A DNA stretch of 44,294 bases from Opitutaceae bacterium. Lineage in GTDB: Bacteria > Verrucomicrobiota > Verrucomicrobiia > Opitutales > Opitutaceae. Of the stretch, positions 32,821 through 39,620 are shown in pieces. The DNA is taken from contig JAIXVP010000241.1 of NCBI GenBank assembly GCA_027482905.1, forward strand, positions 1 through 44,294, in the 5' to 3' direction. The position numbers and the translations under genes were made by a program. Position 1 is the stretch's first letter; every line of letters begins with the position of its first letter. Below the pieces are notes generated by a model that was not told the DNA's origin, did not search any database, and saw nothing but the letters and a program-made list of their open reading frames with translations.

Positions 32821-33465
32821 ATGTCGTCCCTCGCCGACCTCCGCAAAGACTACAACCTCGCCGGGCTCCTGGAAAAGGACCTCGCGAAGGACCCTTTCCG
32901 CCAGTTCGAGCGGTGGTTCCAGGAGGCCGAGGCGGCGAAGCTGGTCGAACCCAACGCCATGACGCTGGCGACGGTCGGGGCGGACGGCCGGCCCTCGGCG
33001 CGCACCGTGCTGCTCAAGGGCGTGGACGGGCGTGGTTTTGTATTCTATTCCAACTACGAAAGCCGGAAAGGCCGCGAGCTGGCCAACATCCCGCGCGCGG
33101 CGCTGGTGTTTCCCTGGTTCGCGCTGGAGCGGCAGGTGATCGTGGAGGGCGCGGTGACGCGCATCACGCGCGAGGAGACGGAGGCCTATTTCCACTCCCG
33201 GCCGCGCGCCAGCCAGCTCGGCGCGTGGGTGTCCCAGCAGAGCAGCATCATCAACGGCCGCGCGGTGTTGGAGGACGCGATGAAGGCGCTGGAGGCCAAA
33301 TACGCCGGGTGCGAGGTGCCGCTGCCGCCGGCCTGGGGTGGCTACCGGGTGGCGCCCGACACGGTGGAGTTCTGGCAGGGGCGGCGCAGCCGTCTGCACG
33401 ACCGCCTGCGTTTCCGGCGCGAGGGCAAGGCGGGCGAGTGGACGGTCGAGCGGCTGGCGCCTTGA
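32821..33465 (+). CDS. pdxH: Pyridoxamine 5'-phosphate oxidase
   Basis: 214 aa from the ATG at 32821, normal for PNPOx. The frame is open upstream only because it reads through the inverted-repeat element. Conserved FMN- and PLP-binding segments are present: LRKDY near the N-terminus, [46 protein letters not shown], then [16 protein letters not shown] with RLHDRLRF near the C-terminus. It oxidises pyridoxine or pyridoxamine 5'-phosphate to PLP with FMN and O2. It diverges from the M20-serC pair, where serC uses PLP. A sixA-like gene follows after 39 bases. Confidence 0.95.
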   Translation: MSSLADLRKDYNLAGLLEKDLAKDPFRQFERWFQEAEAAKLVEPNAMTLATVGADGRPSARTVLLKGVDGRGFVFYSNYESRKGRELANIPRAALVFPWFALERQVIVEGAVTRITREETEAYFHSRPRASQLGAWVSQQSSIINGRAVLEDAMKALEAKYAGCEVPLPPAWGGYRVAPDTVEFWQGRRSRLHDRLRFRREGKAGEWTVERLAP

Positions 33466-33504
33466 GCGCGGCGCGAGTCCCTTTCCGGCCGAAACATCAC
33501 GACC

Positions 33505-34038
33505 ATGCTGCTGCATCTGATGCGCCACGCCCACGCGGTGACGGAGGAGGAGGACGCCACGCGTCCGCTCAGCGCGCGCGGGCGCGGCGAGGTGGCGCGG
33601 CTGGCGGCGTTCTTCGCCGGCAACGGCGGTTTTCGACCGACCCAGGTCTGGCATAGTCCGCTGCGGCGCTCCCTCGAAACGGCGGACGACCTGATCGCGC
33701 GGCTGGGGCTCGACGTGGCCAAGGTGGAGACGCCCGGTTTGCTGCCCGACGACGATCCGGTGGACCTGGCGGAGCGGCTGGAGCTTTTCCCGCGCGACCG
33801 CGGCGACCTCGCGCTCGTCGGGCATGAGCCGCACCTCGGGCTGCTCGCCTCGCTGCTGGTGCGGGGCAAACCGACGGCGGGGCTCTTCGTCTTGCGCAAG
33901 GCGGCCGCGCTCGCGCTCGAGTCGGTCGAGGGGACGCACAAGAAGACCGGCCTGCGCCGCTGGCGGGTGCGGTGGTTGGTGGCGCCCGAGCTCCTGCCGT
34001 CGGCGGACGACGCGGCGGCGGTGTATCTTTCCAAATGA
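33505..34038 (+). CDS. SixA-like phosphohistidine phosphatase (histidine phosphatase superfamily)
   Basis: 177 aa. The catalytic motif LMRHAHA holds Arg7 and nucleophile His8, and VGHEPHLG holds the second conserved His107. HSPLRRSLETA at 50-60 gives the usual second-shell Arg. SixA in E. coli removes phosphate from histidine phosphotransfer proteins; here it could act on any protein phosphohistidine, including products of the hybrid kinase in this window, but that link is speculation. The stop overlaps the start of the rmlD-like gene (ATGA), so translation is probably coupled. Confidence 0.87.
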   Translation: MLLHLMRHAHAVTEEEDATRPLSARGRGEVARLAAFFAGNGGFRPTQVWHSPLRRSLETADDLIARLGLDVAKVETPGLLPDDDPVDLAERLELFPRDRGDLALVGHEPHLGLLASLLVRGKPTAGLFVLRKAAALALESVEGTHKKTGLRRWRVRWLVAPELLPSADDAAAVYLSK

Positions 34039-34961
34039 AAATCCTGCTCACCGGCGCGTCGGGTCTGGTCGGTTCGGCCTTCGCGGAGGCCGCCAAGCGT
34101 CGCGGTCACCACGTGGTCGGCGTGGTCGGCGGCTACGCCGCCGCGATCCCCGGGCTAGCGGAGAAACGCGCGCTCGACCTGACCGGCGCCGAGGGCATGA
34201 CGGCGCTCGCCCTGGAGGTGTTTCCCGACGCCATCGTCAACTGCGCGGCGGTGGCCGAGCCGGCGGCGTGCGACGCGGATCCGGCGCGGGCCCAGGCGCT
34301 CAATGTCGAGCTGCCGGCTCTGCTGGCGAAGCTGGCCCACCACCTCAGCGCGCGGCTGATCCATGTCTCGACCGAGCAGGTTTTCGCCGGCGACCGGCCG
34401 CCCTACGCGGTGGGCGACGCGCCCCGGCCGCTCAACCTCTACGGTCGCCAGAAAATGGAGAGCGAGCGACGCGTGCGGGAGGCCGCGCCGGACTTCGCCG
34501 CGACGGTGCGCGCGCCGCTGCTAACCGGCAACAGCCTCGGCGGAGCGCGCAGCCTGCACGAGCGTCTGCTTGGCGACTGGGCGGCGGGGCGTGCGCCGCG
34601 GCTTTATCGCGACGAGATCCGCCAGCCCTGCACGGCGGGCAACCTCGCCGAGGTGTTGCTCGAACTCTGCGAACGCACGGACCTGCGCGGGGTGTTTCAT
34701 TGGGCCGGCGCGGAGACCCTCTCGCGTGTGGAGCTGGCGCGCCGCATCCGGACGCATTTCAAACTCGGCCCGGAGGCGGCGCCCATCGTGGAGATCGCCC
34801 GTGCGGACGACCCGGCGGCGACGGCGCGGCGGCCGGCCAATCTCGCGCTCGACCTCAAGCCGCTCGCGGGCGTGCTGAAGACGCCGATCGAGACCTTCGA
34901 CGCGCAACTCGACCAGCTCATCCTCCCGCCGCCGGTGCGCGCGTGGTATTTCGGCCTTTGA
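34035..34961 (+). CDS. RmlD-like NAD(P)-dependent sugar reductase/epimerase (extended SDR)
   Basis: 308 aa from the ATG at 34035, which overlaps the sixA-like stop. The dinucleotide-binding motif is TGASGLVG at 6-13, the catalytic region has VSTEQVF at 111-117, and Tyr136-x3-Lys140 sits in NLYGRQK. The family includes dTDP-4-dehydrorhamnose reductase (RmlD), which makes dTDP-L-rhamnose, and the related MAT2B-like proteins. No rmlA, B or C genes are near, so the substrate is unknown and the rmlD name is not assigned. It is followed by the lplA-like gene after 8 bases. Confidence 0.82.
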   Translation: MKILLTGASGLVGSAFAEAAKRRGHHVVGVVGGYAAAIPGLAEKRALDLTGAEGMTALALEVFPDAIVNCAAVAEPAACDADPARAQALNVELPALLAKLAHHLSARLIHVSTEQVFAGDRPPYAVGDAPRPLNLYGRQKMESERRVREAAPDFAATVRAPLLTGNSLGGARSLHERLLGDWAAGRAPRLYRDEIRQPCTAGNLAEVLLELCERTDLRGVFHWAGAETLSRVELARRIRTHFKLGPEAAPIVEIARADDPAATARRPANLALDLKPLAGVLKTPIETFDAQLDQLILPPPVRAWYFGL

Positions 34962-34969
34962 TACGGACC

Positions 34970-35752
34970 ATGGGTGCGTCCGGGAAACTCGAGGTGCTGC
35001 CAACCCGTTCCGACTCGGCGGCGGCCAACATGGCGGCGGATTTCCTGCTCCTGCGCCGCTACCCGGAGACGGGGCGGGCGAACGCGCGTTTCCGGGCCTA
35101 CGACTGGCACCGGCCGGCGTTCACTTTTGGCTATAGCCAGAAGATCGCTTGGGTGCGCGCGCAGCTGCCGGCCGACGCGGAAGGCGTCGAATTGGTGCGG
35201 CGGCCCACCGGCGGCGGGCTGGTCGATCATCGCGACGACTGGACCTACGCGCTGGTGATCCCGCGCGGGCATGAGTTGGAAAAAGCGCGGGCGGTGGACA
35301 GCTACCGCGCGGTCCACGCGGCGCTGGCGGCGGCGCTGGTGGCCGGTGGGCAGGCGGCCGTGTTGAAGGAGCGGTGCGTGCCGGCGGCGGACGCGGACGC
35401 GGCGGGCGAGGGCGGGGATGGAGAACTCGCGGGCTGCGCGGCGGCGAAGGGGCCGACGGTGTGTTTCACGCGGGCGGAGCTTTACGACGTGGTGGACCCG
35501 GCGACCGGCGCGAAGATCGCCGGCGCGGCGCAGAAGCGGAGCAAAGAGGGCTTGTTGTTCCAGGGCTCAATCTGGCGGCCGGCGGCGGCGGGCGTGCGGG
35601 ATTGGGAGGTCTTGGCGGAGACGTTCGTCGCCGGCGTGGCGGCGGCGCTCGGGGCGGAGGCGGAGGCTACCTCGTGGCCCGAGTTCGCGGAGGGCGAACA
35701 CGAGGCGCTGACGGAACAGTATTCCGCGCCGGAGTGGACCGAGGCGCGCTGA
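34970..35752 (+). CDS. Lipoate-protein ligase A-like protein (BPL/LPL catalytic domain)
   Basis: 260 aa. The biotin/lipoyl ligase fold is indicated by NMAADFLLLRRYPETG, FTFGYSQK, the lipoyl-binding motif RRPTGGGLVDH at 77-87, and GAAQKRSKEGLLFQGSIW near 180-196, which places the conserved Lys/Arg pair. An Ala/Gly/Asp-rich loop (about 138-162) precedes the CFTRAELYDVV strand. It probably attaches lipoate or octanoate to 2-oxoacid dehydrogenase or GcvH domains; ligase versus transferase activity cannot be told apart by eye. The ATG at 34970 is chosen because the frame upstream overlaps the rmlD-like gene and has no ligase content. It is the last gene of the pdxH-sixA-rmlD-lplA run. Confidence 0.83.
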   Translation: MGASGKLEVLPTRSDSAAANMAADFLLLRRYPETGRANARFRAYDWHRPAFTFGYSQKIAWVRAQLPADAEGVELVRRPTGGGLVDHRDDWTYALVIPRGHELEKARAVDSYRAVHAALAAALVAGGQAAVLKERCVPAADADAAGEGGDGELAGCAAAKGPTVCFTRAELYDVVDPATGAKIAGAAQKRSKEGLLFQGSIWRPAAAGVRDWEVLAETFVAGVAAALGAEAEATSWPEFAEGEHEALTEQYSAPEWTEAR

Positions 35753-35764
35753 GTTTCGGTGCGG

Positions 35765-36220
35765 TCAATCCTGAGCTGACGACAGGAGCCCGGCGCGTCG
35801 CAGGCGGGCGAGCAGGCGGCGCTCGTATCTCCGCGTCAGCTCGTGTTCCCACACGCGCAAAACCCGCCAGCCGGCGCGGCGCAGGGTGCGGGTGACGAGC
35901 GTGTCGCGGGTCCGGTTTTTCGCTATCTTCTCGCGCCAGAACTTCGCGTTTTGCTTGGGCTGGGTGGCGTGCAGCGGGCAGCCGTGCCAGAAGCAGCCGT
36001 CCACGAAGACGGTCAGCCGGCGGGCGGGAAAAACGAAGTCGGGCCTGACCTTAAACTTAACCTTGTCCGTCTTAAACTGGAGCGTCGCGCTCCTCCGCCA
36101 GCCCGTCACCCGGTGCGCGCGAAAGACCGCGATCACCCGGAGTTCGGTGGAGGCGTTGCCCGCGCCCCGCACCCTCGCCATGAGCGCGGAACGTTGGGCG
36201 GGGGTGAGGATATCGGTCAT
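35765..36220 (-). CDS. Very short patch repair endonuclease (Vsr family)
   Basis: 151 aa. The core matches E. coli Vsr closely: catalytic Asp61 in RPDFVFPARR, VDGCFWHGCP at 73-82 with the conserved Cys/His zinc and active-site residues, then FWREKIAKNRTRD and GWRVLRVWEHEL. Vsr nicks 5' of T in T:G mismatches created by deamination of 5-methylcytosine and usually sits beside its cytosine-5 methyltransferase. No methyltransferase gene is seen within this window, so it is an orphan here. It converges on the lplA-like gene (12 bases apart) and begins an accessory island. Confidence 0.92.
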   Translation of the reverse strand: MTDILTPAQRSALMARVRGAGNASTELRVIAVFRAHRVTGWRRSATLQFKTDKVKFKVRPDFVFPARRLTVFVDGCFWHGCPLHATQPKQNAKFWREKIAKNRTRDTLVTRTLRRAGWRVLRVWEHELTRRYERRLLARLRRAGLLSSAQD

Positions 36221-36250
36221 GGTTTGGCTACCTAGGGACCCGAGCGCGGG

Positions 36251-36574
36251 TCAGGCACCAAAACCAAGTTCGACATAGGCTTCGGGGCGCAGGGCGTCGA
36301 CCGCCTTGGCCACGCGTTCCGTTTCCGCGCGAATACGCCGCCAATCCGTGGTGGTGAGCACGAGGATGGCCAGTTGGCGGGGGGCAAGGTGTTGCTGGTA
36401 ACGCAAGTTCTGGTCCGTCGTGATGATCGCGGCGAAACCCGCGGCCTCGGCCGCCGCGAGAAGATCACCGTTTTGCAGGGCGGACCAATTGCGTTCGTAA
36501 GCGGTCTCCACCTCGTGGCCGGCCAGATGTCGTCGCAGGGGAACCGGGGTTCCTTGATCGAAGAGGATGCGCAC
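36251..36574 (-). CDS. DUF5615 PIN-like toxin component
   Basis: 107 aa, starting at GTG 36574. The N-terminus MRILFDQGTP, then NGDLLAAAEAAGFAAIITTDQNL, gives the acidic residues (Asp6, Asp37 and Asp54) typical of the DUF5615 PIN-like family, which is usually encoded just downstream of a DUF433 protein. The PIN resemblance suggests RNA cleavage, but activity is not established for this protein. It follows a DUF433 gene after 17 bases, which supports a toxin-antitoxin pair. Confidence 0.83.
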   Translation of the reverse strand: MRILFDQGTPVPLRRHLAGHEVETAYERNWSALQNGDLLAAAEAAGFAAIITTDQNLRYQQHLAPRQLAILVLTTTDWRRIRAETERVAKAVDALRPEAYVELGFGA

Positions 36575-36591
36575 CGTCGGTCTGGTCGCCC

Positions 36592-36810
36592 TTATGCCTC
36601 GGCCAAGCTGGCGCGGGCGTGATCAAGCACGGCATCCACCTGATCGTGACCCACGCCGGGGAACCAATCGAGAAACTCGGCCACGGTGGCTCCGCCCTCG
36701 ATGTTTTCGAATAGCGCCGTGACCGGGACGCGCGTGCCGACGAAGAGCCAGGCGCCCCCGACTTTGCCGGGAATCCGCTCCACCGCCGAGCACTGTGACC
36801 AATCGAGCAT
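36592..36810 (-). CDS. DUF433 family protein, candidate antitoxin
   Basis: 72 aa from the ATG at 36810; a longer frame extends upstream but carries no family signal. DUF433 pattern: GAWLFVGTRVPVTALFENIEGGATVAEFLDWFPGV (winged helix) then HDQVDAVLDHA. Members pair with DUF5615 proteins, whose gene follows here by 17 bases. It probably binds its own promoter and neutralises the partner. Confidence 0.83.
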   Translation of the reverse strand: MLDWSQCSAVERIPGKVGGAWLFVGTRVPVTALFENIEGGATVAEFLDWFPGVGHDQVDAVLDHARASLAEA

Positions 36811-36906
36811 TGTCCTAGCTAAGGCCAAGGCGCGGACCTCGCAAGTCCGGGGAAAGAGGTTCGGTGGAGGTGTCACCCGAACGGCGCAGCTTGGACGACC
36901 CACCCT

Positions 36907-37131
36907 TCATGCGGAAGCCACGACCGAGTAGTGGTTCGCCATCAGACGGGAGGCGTAGTCGAGACAGGCCTGCACGTCCGCGCGGGTGAGGGCCGGGTAT
37001 TCGGCCAGCAGGTCCTCGATGGAGTCGCCGGCGGCGAGAAACTCCAAAACCGTCTGGGCGCTGATGCGCGTGCCGCGCACCAAGGGCCGCCCGTTGCAGA
37101 TATCGGGGTCGATGACGATGCGTTCGCTCAT
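36907..37131 (-). CDS. Second DUF433 family protein, without adjacent DUF5615 partner
   Basis: 74 aa. The family pattern is clear: ICNGRPLVRGTRISAQTVLEFLAAGDSIEDLLAEYPAL, then DVQACLDYA. Unlike the neighbouring DUF433 gene at 36592, no toxin gene of its own follows; 96 bases of non-coding sequence separate it from the next DUF433-DUF5615 pair. It could be an orphan antitoxin left after loss of its partner, or it could cross-neutralise the DUF5615 protein. Confidence 0.82.
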   Translation of the reverse strand: MSERIVIDPDICNGRPLVRGTRISAQTVLEFLAAGDSIEDLLAEYPALTRADVQACLDYASRLMANHYSVVASA

Positions 37132-37184
37132 GCGGGCGCGTTAGCCGGCGCGATTGCGCCGGCAAGCGCGGGGTGGACGCGCGG

Positions 37185-37403
37185 TCATGGGGCGCCGAGC
37201 ACCACTTCGGAGATCCTGTCCACCCGCACCTCGGCCACGCGATAGCCCTGCGACTCCATGATGGCCCGCAGCCCGACGGCCGCCTCGGCGTCGTCACGAA
37301 ACCAGTCCGTGTAGATCGTGGCCAGGACGCGCCGACCGTCGCGAAGCACCACCGCGTCGTAGCGGGACAAGCCGTCGATCCTTGGTCGGGCGAACTCGTG
37401 CAT
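37185..37403 (-). CDS. Small hypothetical protein
   Basis: 72 aa from the ATG at 37403. It begins MHEFARPRIDGLSRYDAVVL and contains IYTDWFRDDAEAAVGLRAIMESQGY, then RVDRISEVVLGAP. It has good codon usage, no signal peptide and no recognised domain. It starts 14 bases after the stop of a frameshifted small ORF, so the two may once have formed a bicistronic unit within the toxin-antitoxin island. Confidence 0.5.
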   Translation of the reverse strand: MHEFARPRIDGLSRYDAVVLRDGRRVLATIYTDWFRDDAEAAVGLRAIMESQGYRVAEVRVDRISEVVLGAP

Positions 37404-37417
37404 GACCGGGGCGTCGA

Positions 37418-37593
37418 TCAAAGCGGCAGGCCATGGAGCGCGGCGGAGCACACGCGGCGCTCGGTCTCCTCGGGGGGCGGGCCATGCGGTCGACGATGCC
37501 GCACCACGCGGCCTCGACGGGGTAGAGCTCCTCGTCGGCCAGTTCGCCGGCCTCGAAACGCGCCCACGCCTCGGCGGCGAAATTCTTCAACAC
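37418..37593 (-). pseudogene. Small ORF broken by a one-base deletion in a G6/C6 run
   Basis: Starting at GTG 37593, the frame reads LKNFAAEAWARFEAGELADE and on to CGIVDRMARPP. At the run of six G on the plus strand (about 37481-37486) it shifts. Adding one base restores EETERRVCSAALHGLPL and a stop at 37418, giving a ~58-aa protein. The intact version would sit 14 bases before the hypothetical gene at 37403. The break may be a real mutation, a phase-variable tract or a sequencing error. The family is unknown. Confidence 0.5.
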
Positions 37594-37667
37594 GCGCGGT
37601 CAGCCGCTGTCGGGATCGTCGTAAGCGTCGGGATGCAGGCCGGGTTAGAGGACACGATGGTCTCCGA

Positions 37668-37913
37668 TCAAGGAGAGGGTCGCTGGGCGTTTCGCTGGGC
37701 TTCGATGATCTCGATGATGCGGTCGTAGTCGGTGGCGATAGCACGAGCCTCTTCGGCGTCGTCGCATTCCTCGATGACGAATCCGTCATGCGGGGTGGTG
37801 CCGGCGGCCAGATATTGCGCAGTGCCGTGCCACGCTTCGGAGCGGGAATGCAGGCCGTCGAGGACTTGGCCGAGATCGCTCGCGTCGAGTTTGAGGGTGT
37901 AGGTCGTGCCCAT
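37668..37913 (-). CDS. Small hypothetical protein
   Basis: 81 aa from the ATG at 37913; an in-frame start five codons upstream is also possible. Begins MGTTYTLKLDASDLGQVLDG, contains LHSRSEAWHGTAQYLAAG, then an acidic segment EECDDAEEARAIATDYDRII. It is mostly helical by appearance, without signal peptide or Cys pairs. It lies in the toxin-antitoxin island, and the composition resembles small antitoxin-like helical proteins, but no family is assigned. Confidence 0.5.
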   Translation of the reverse strand: MGTTYTLKLDASDLGQVLDGLHSRSEAWHGTAQYLAAGTTPHDGFVIEECDDAEEARAIATDYDRIIEIIEAQRNAQRPSP

Positions 37914-38009
37914 GCTGGGCTCATTCACCTGGCCAGGTTTGTGACGTCGGGGAAGCGCAAATCGGAAAAGAGGGCTTCGCTTGCACGCGTGGGCTGGTCA
38001 ACTTGCGCC

Positions 38010-38819
38010 ATGCCCAAAGCATCCGGCGTCAAGTGGACTCGCGAGCATTTCCTGATCGCGCTCAATCTCTACGGGAAGCTGCCATTCGGAAAGTTGCACA
38101 AGGGCAATCCGCTCATCATCGAGGTGGCGGAGAAAATGGGCCGCACGCCGAGTAGTCTGGCCATGAAGCTGAGCAACTTCGCCTCGCTTGATCCGGTCCT
38201 CGCGGCGCGTGGGATAAAGGGCCTCGATGGTGCGACGAAGCAGGATCGCGAACTGTGGGCGGAGTTTCGCCAGAATCTCGAAACACTCGCGCCGGAGAGC
38301 GAGGCCTTGCTGCACGACCTGTTCACCGCGGATGAGGCTCAAGAGGTGGATTTTCTTGGTCGGGACCGCGTGCGGCTGGTGGCGGCGCCGGCGATTCCGC
38401 CGCTCGGTCCGACCGAAAAACTGGCGATCATGAAACAACGACGCGGGCAGCAGTTTTTTCGTCAGACGCTGCTCAACGCATATGGAGTGCGGTGCTGTAT
38501 CTCTGGCATCGACGTGCCGCGTTTCCTGGTGGCGAGTCACATACGGCCTTGGGGCCTATTCCCGGATGATCGCCTGAACCCACGCAACGGCTTGTGCCTG
38601 TCGACGCTGCATGACGCGGCGTTCGATTCGGGACTGATCACGGTCGATGAGAAACTGCGCGTCGTGCTGAGTCCAAGACTGAAACGGTATTTCCCTCAGC
38701 AGGCGCTGGAACAGAATTTTGCGGCGTATGAAGGCGCTCCGATTCGCTTACCTGAGATGTTGGCGGAACCGGAACCGGAGTTTTTGCAGTATCACCGAAC
38801 GGCGATTTTTCAGACGTAA
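38010..38819 (+). CDS. HNH endonuclease (HNH_2 type)
   Basis: 269 aa from the ATG at 38010; the open frame upstream runs antisense to other small genes and has no domain content. The N-terminal half (HFLIALNLYGKLPFGKLHKG ... SLAMKLSNFASLDP) looks like a DNA-recognition region. The C-terminal half holds the HNH core: YGVRCCISGIDVPRFLVASH, IRPWG, RLNPRNGLCLSTLHDAAFDSG. This family is often annotated as a putative restriction endonuclease and occurs alone or in defence islands. No methyltransferase is adjacent. A 7-bp hairpin follows the stop. Confidence 0.85.
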   Translation: MPKASGVKWTREHFLIALNLYGKLPFGKLHKGNPLIIEVAEKMGRTPSSLAMKLSNFASLDPVLAARGIKGLDGATKQDRELWAEFRQNLETLAPESEALLHDLFTADEAQEVDFLGRDRVRLVAAPAIPPLGPTEKLAIMKQRRGQQFFRQTLLNAYGVRCCISGIDVPRFLVASHIRPWGLFPDDRLNPRNGLCLSTLHDAAFDSGLITVDEKLRVVLSPRLKRYFPQQALEQNFAAYEGAPIRLPEMLAEPEPEFLQYHRTAIFQT

Positions 38820-38820
38820 A

Positions 38821-38843
38821 CGGAGCGACATTCTCCCGCTCCG
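38821..38843 (+). terminator. Weak hairpin after the HNH gene
   Basis: CGGAGCG (38821-38827) / CGCTCCG (38837-38843) with a 9-nt loop starts directly after the stop codon. There is no T-run, so termination is uncertain. Confidence 0.3.
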
Positions 38844-38924
38844 TGGGCCACGGCGCGACATTCGGTCGTGCCGGCGCGCCAGTGGGCTGTTGCCATCGCC
38901 GACGAAGCCCGCAAGGTCGGAGTC

Positions 38925-39158
38925 ATGTCCATGACGGTGCAACAGATCGTAAGCGAGGCGCGGCAACTCCCGCGCGATCAACTTAGCGAACTCTTCGACT
39001 TGCTCCTCGTGGAAAGTTTCGCCCAGCCCGATCCCGAAAATGACGCGGCGTGGCGGGACGAGACGAACCGGCGGGTCGCGGAGATTCAAAGCGGGCAGGT
39101 CAAGGGCGTCCCGGGCGATCAGGTCATGGCCGAGCTTCGCGAAATCGTGGGTTTGTGA
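38925..39158 (+). CDS. Addiction-module antitoxin component (Unstab_antitox/DUF2281-like)
   Basis: 77 aa from the ATG at 38925 (an ATG two codons later is equally possible). The pattern VQQIVSEARQLPRDQLSELFDLLL, then WRDETNRRVAEIQSGQVKGV and MAELREIVGL, is typical of the short antitoxins paired with RelE/ParE toxins. The stop overlaps the GTG start of the toxin gene, a normal coupling for such pairs. Confidence 0.85.
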   Translation: MSMTVQQIVSEARQLPRDQLSELFDLLLVESFAQPDPENDAAWRDETNRRVAEIQSGQVKGVPGDQVMAELREIVGL

Positions 39159-39451
39159 AGCCCTTTCTCTTCCATCCGGAGGCGCGGCTTGAGTTGACCG
39201 AGGCGGGGCGCTACTACGCCGGAAAAAGTCCGGAGCTGGGTCGGCGGTTTTACGCGGAAATGGATGAGGTCGTCTCCGAGGTCCGCGCACGCCCCGCCCT
39301 GCGGCGAATGTTTCATCCACCGGCCCGACGACACTCCGGCGCGGTGTTTCCCTACGCGGTCATCTATCTCGATCAACCCGGCGAGGTTTGGATCGTCGCG
39401 ATCATGCACTTCAAACGGCGTCCTGGTTATTGGCGCGAGCGCCTGGGGTGA
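39155..39451 (+). CDS. RelE/ParE superfamily toxin
   Basis: 98 aa starting at GTG 39155, which overlaps the antitoxin stop (GTGA). Family pattern: FHPEARLELTEAGRYYAGKSPELGRRFYAEMDE, then RRHSGAVFPYAVIYLDQPGEVWIVAIMHFKRRPGYW. The C-terminal HxKRRPGYW end is common in ParE-type toxins, which poison gyrase; RelE-type mRNA cleavage is the alternative. No Met start is available nearby, so GTG is chosen. Confidence 0.88.
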   Translation: MKPFLFHPEARLELTEAGRYYAGKSPELGRRFYAEMDEVVSEVRARPALRRMFHPPARRHSGAVFPYAVIYLDQPGEVWIVAIMHFKRRPGYWRERLG

Positions 39452-39620
39452 ATTGGGGCGTCTCTGGTAAACAACCCCATTTGTCGCGTAAACCACCGGA
39501 GAAACTCGCTCGGCCGGTGTTGCCCTTGGCGGTATGGACGCCGGTCCACCTCCGCCTCGATCGCCTTGGCCGAGCAATTTTCCCCAGCGTCGCCCGACGA
39601 GTTTGTTTCCCGGGCGCGCC

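Noticed and set aside
33824-34969. N-terminal 382 codons of a 642-aa open frame fused to the ligase
   Set aside because: This part reads the sixA and rmlD region out of frame and has no domain content; the ligase starts at 34970, so no fusion is claimed.
36811-36906. Possible tRNA-like or small-RNA hairpins between the DUF433 genes
   Set aside because: Short stems such as CGGAC/GTCCG and GGTTCGG/CCGAAC occur, but no cloverleaf or terminator can be built.
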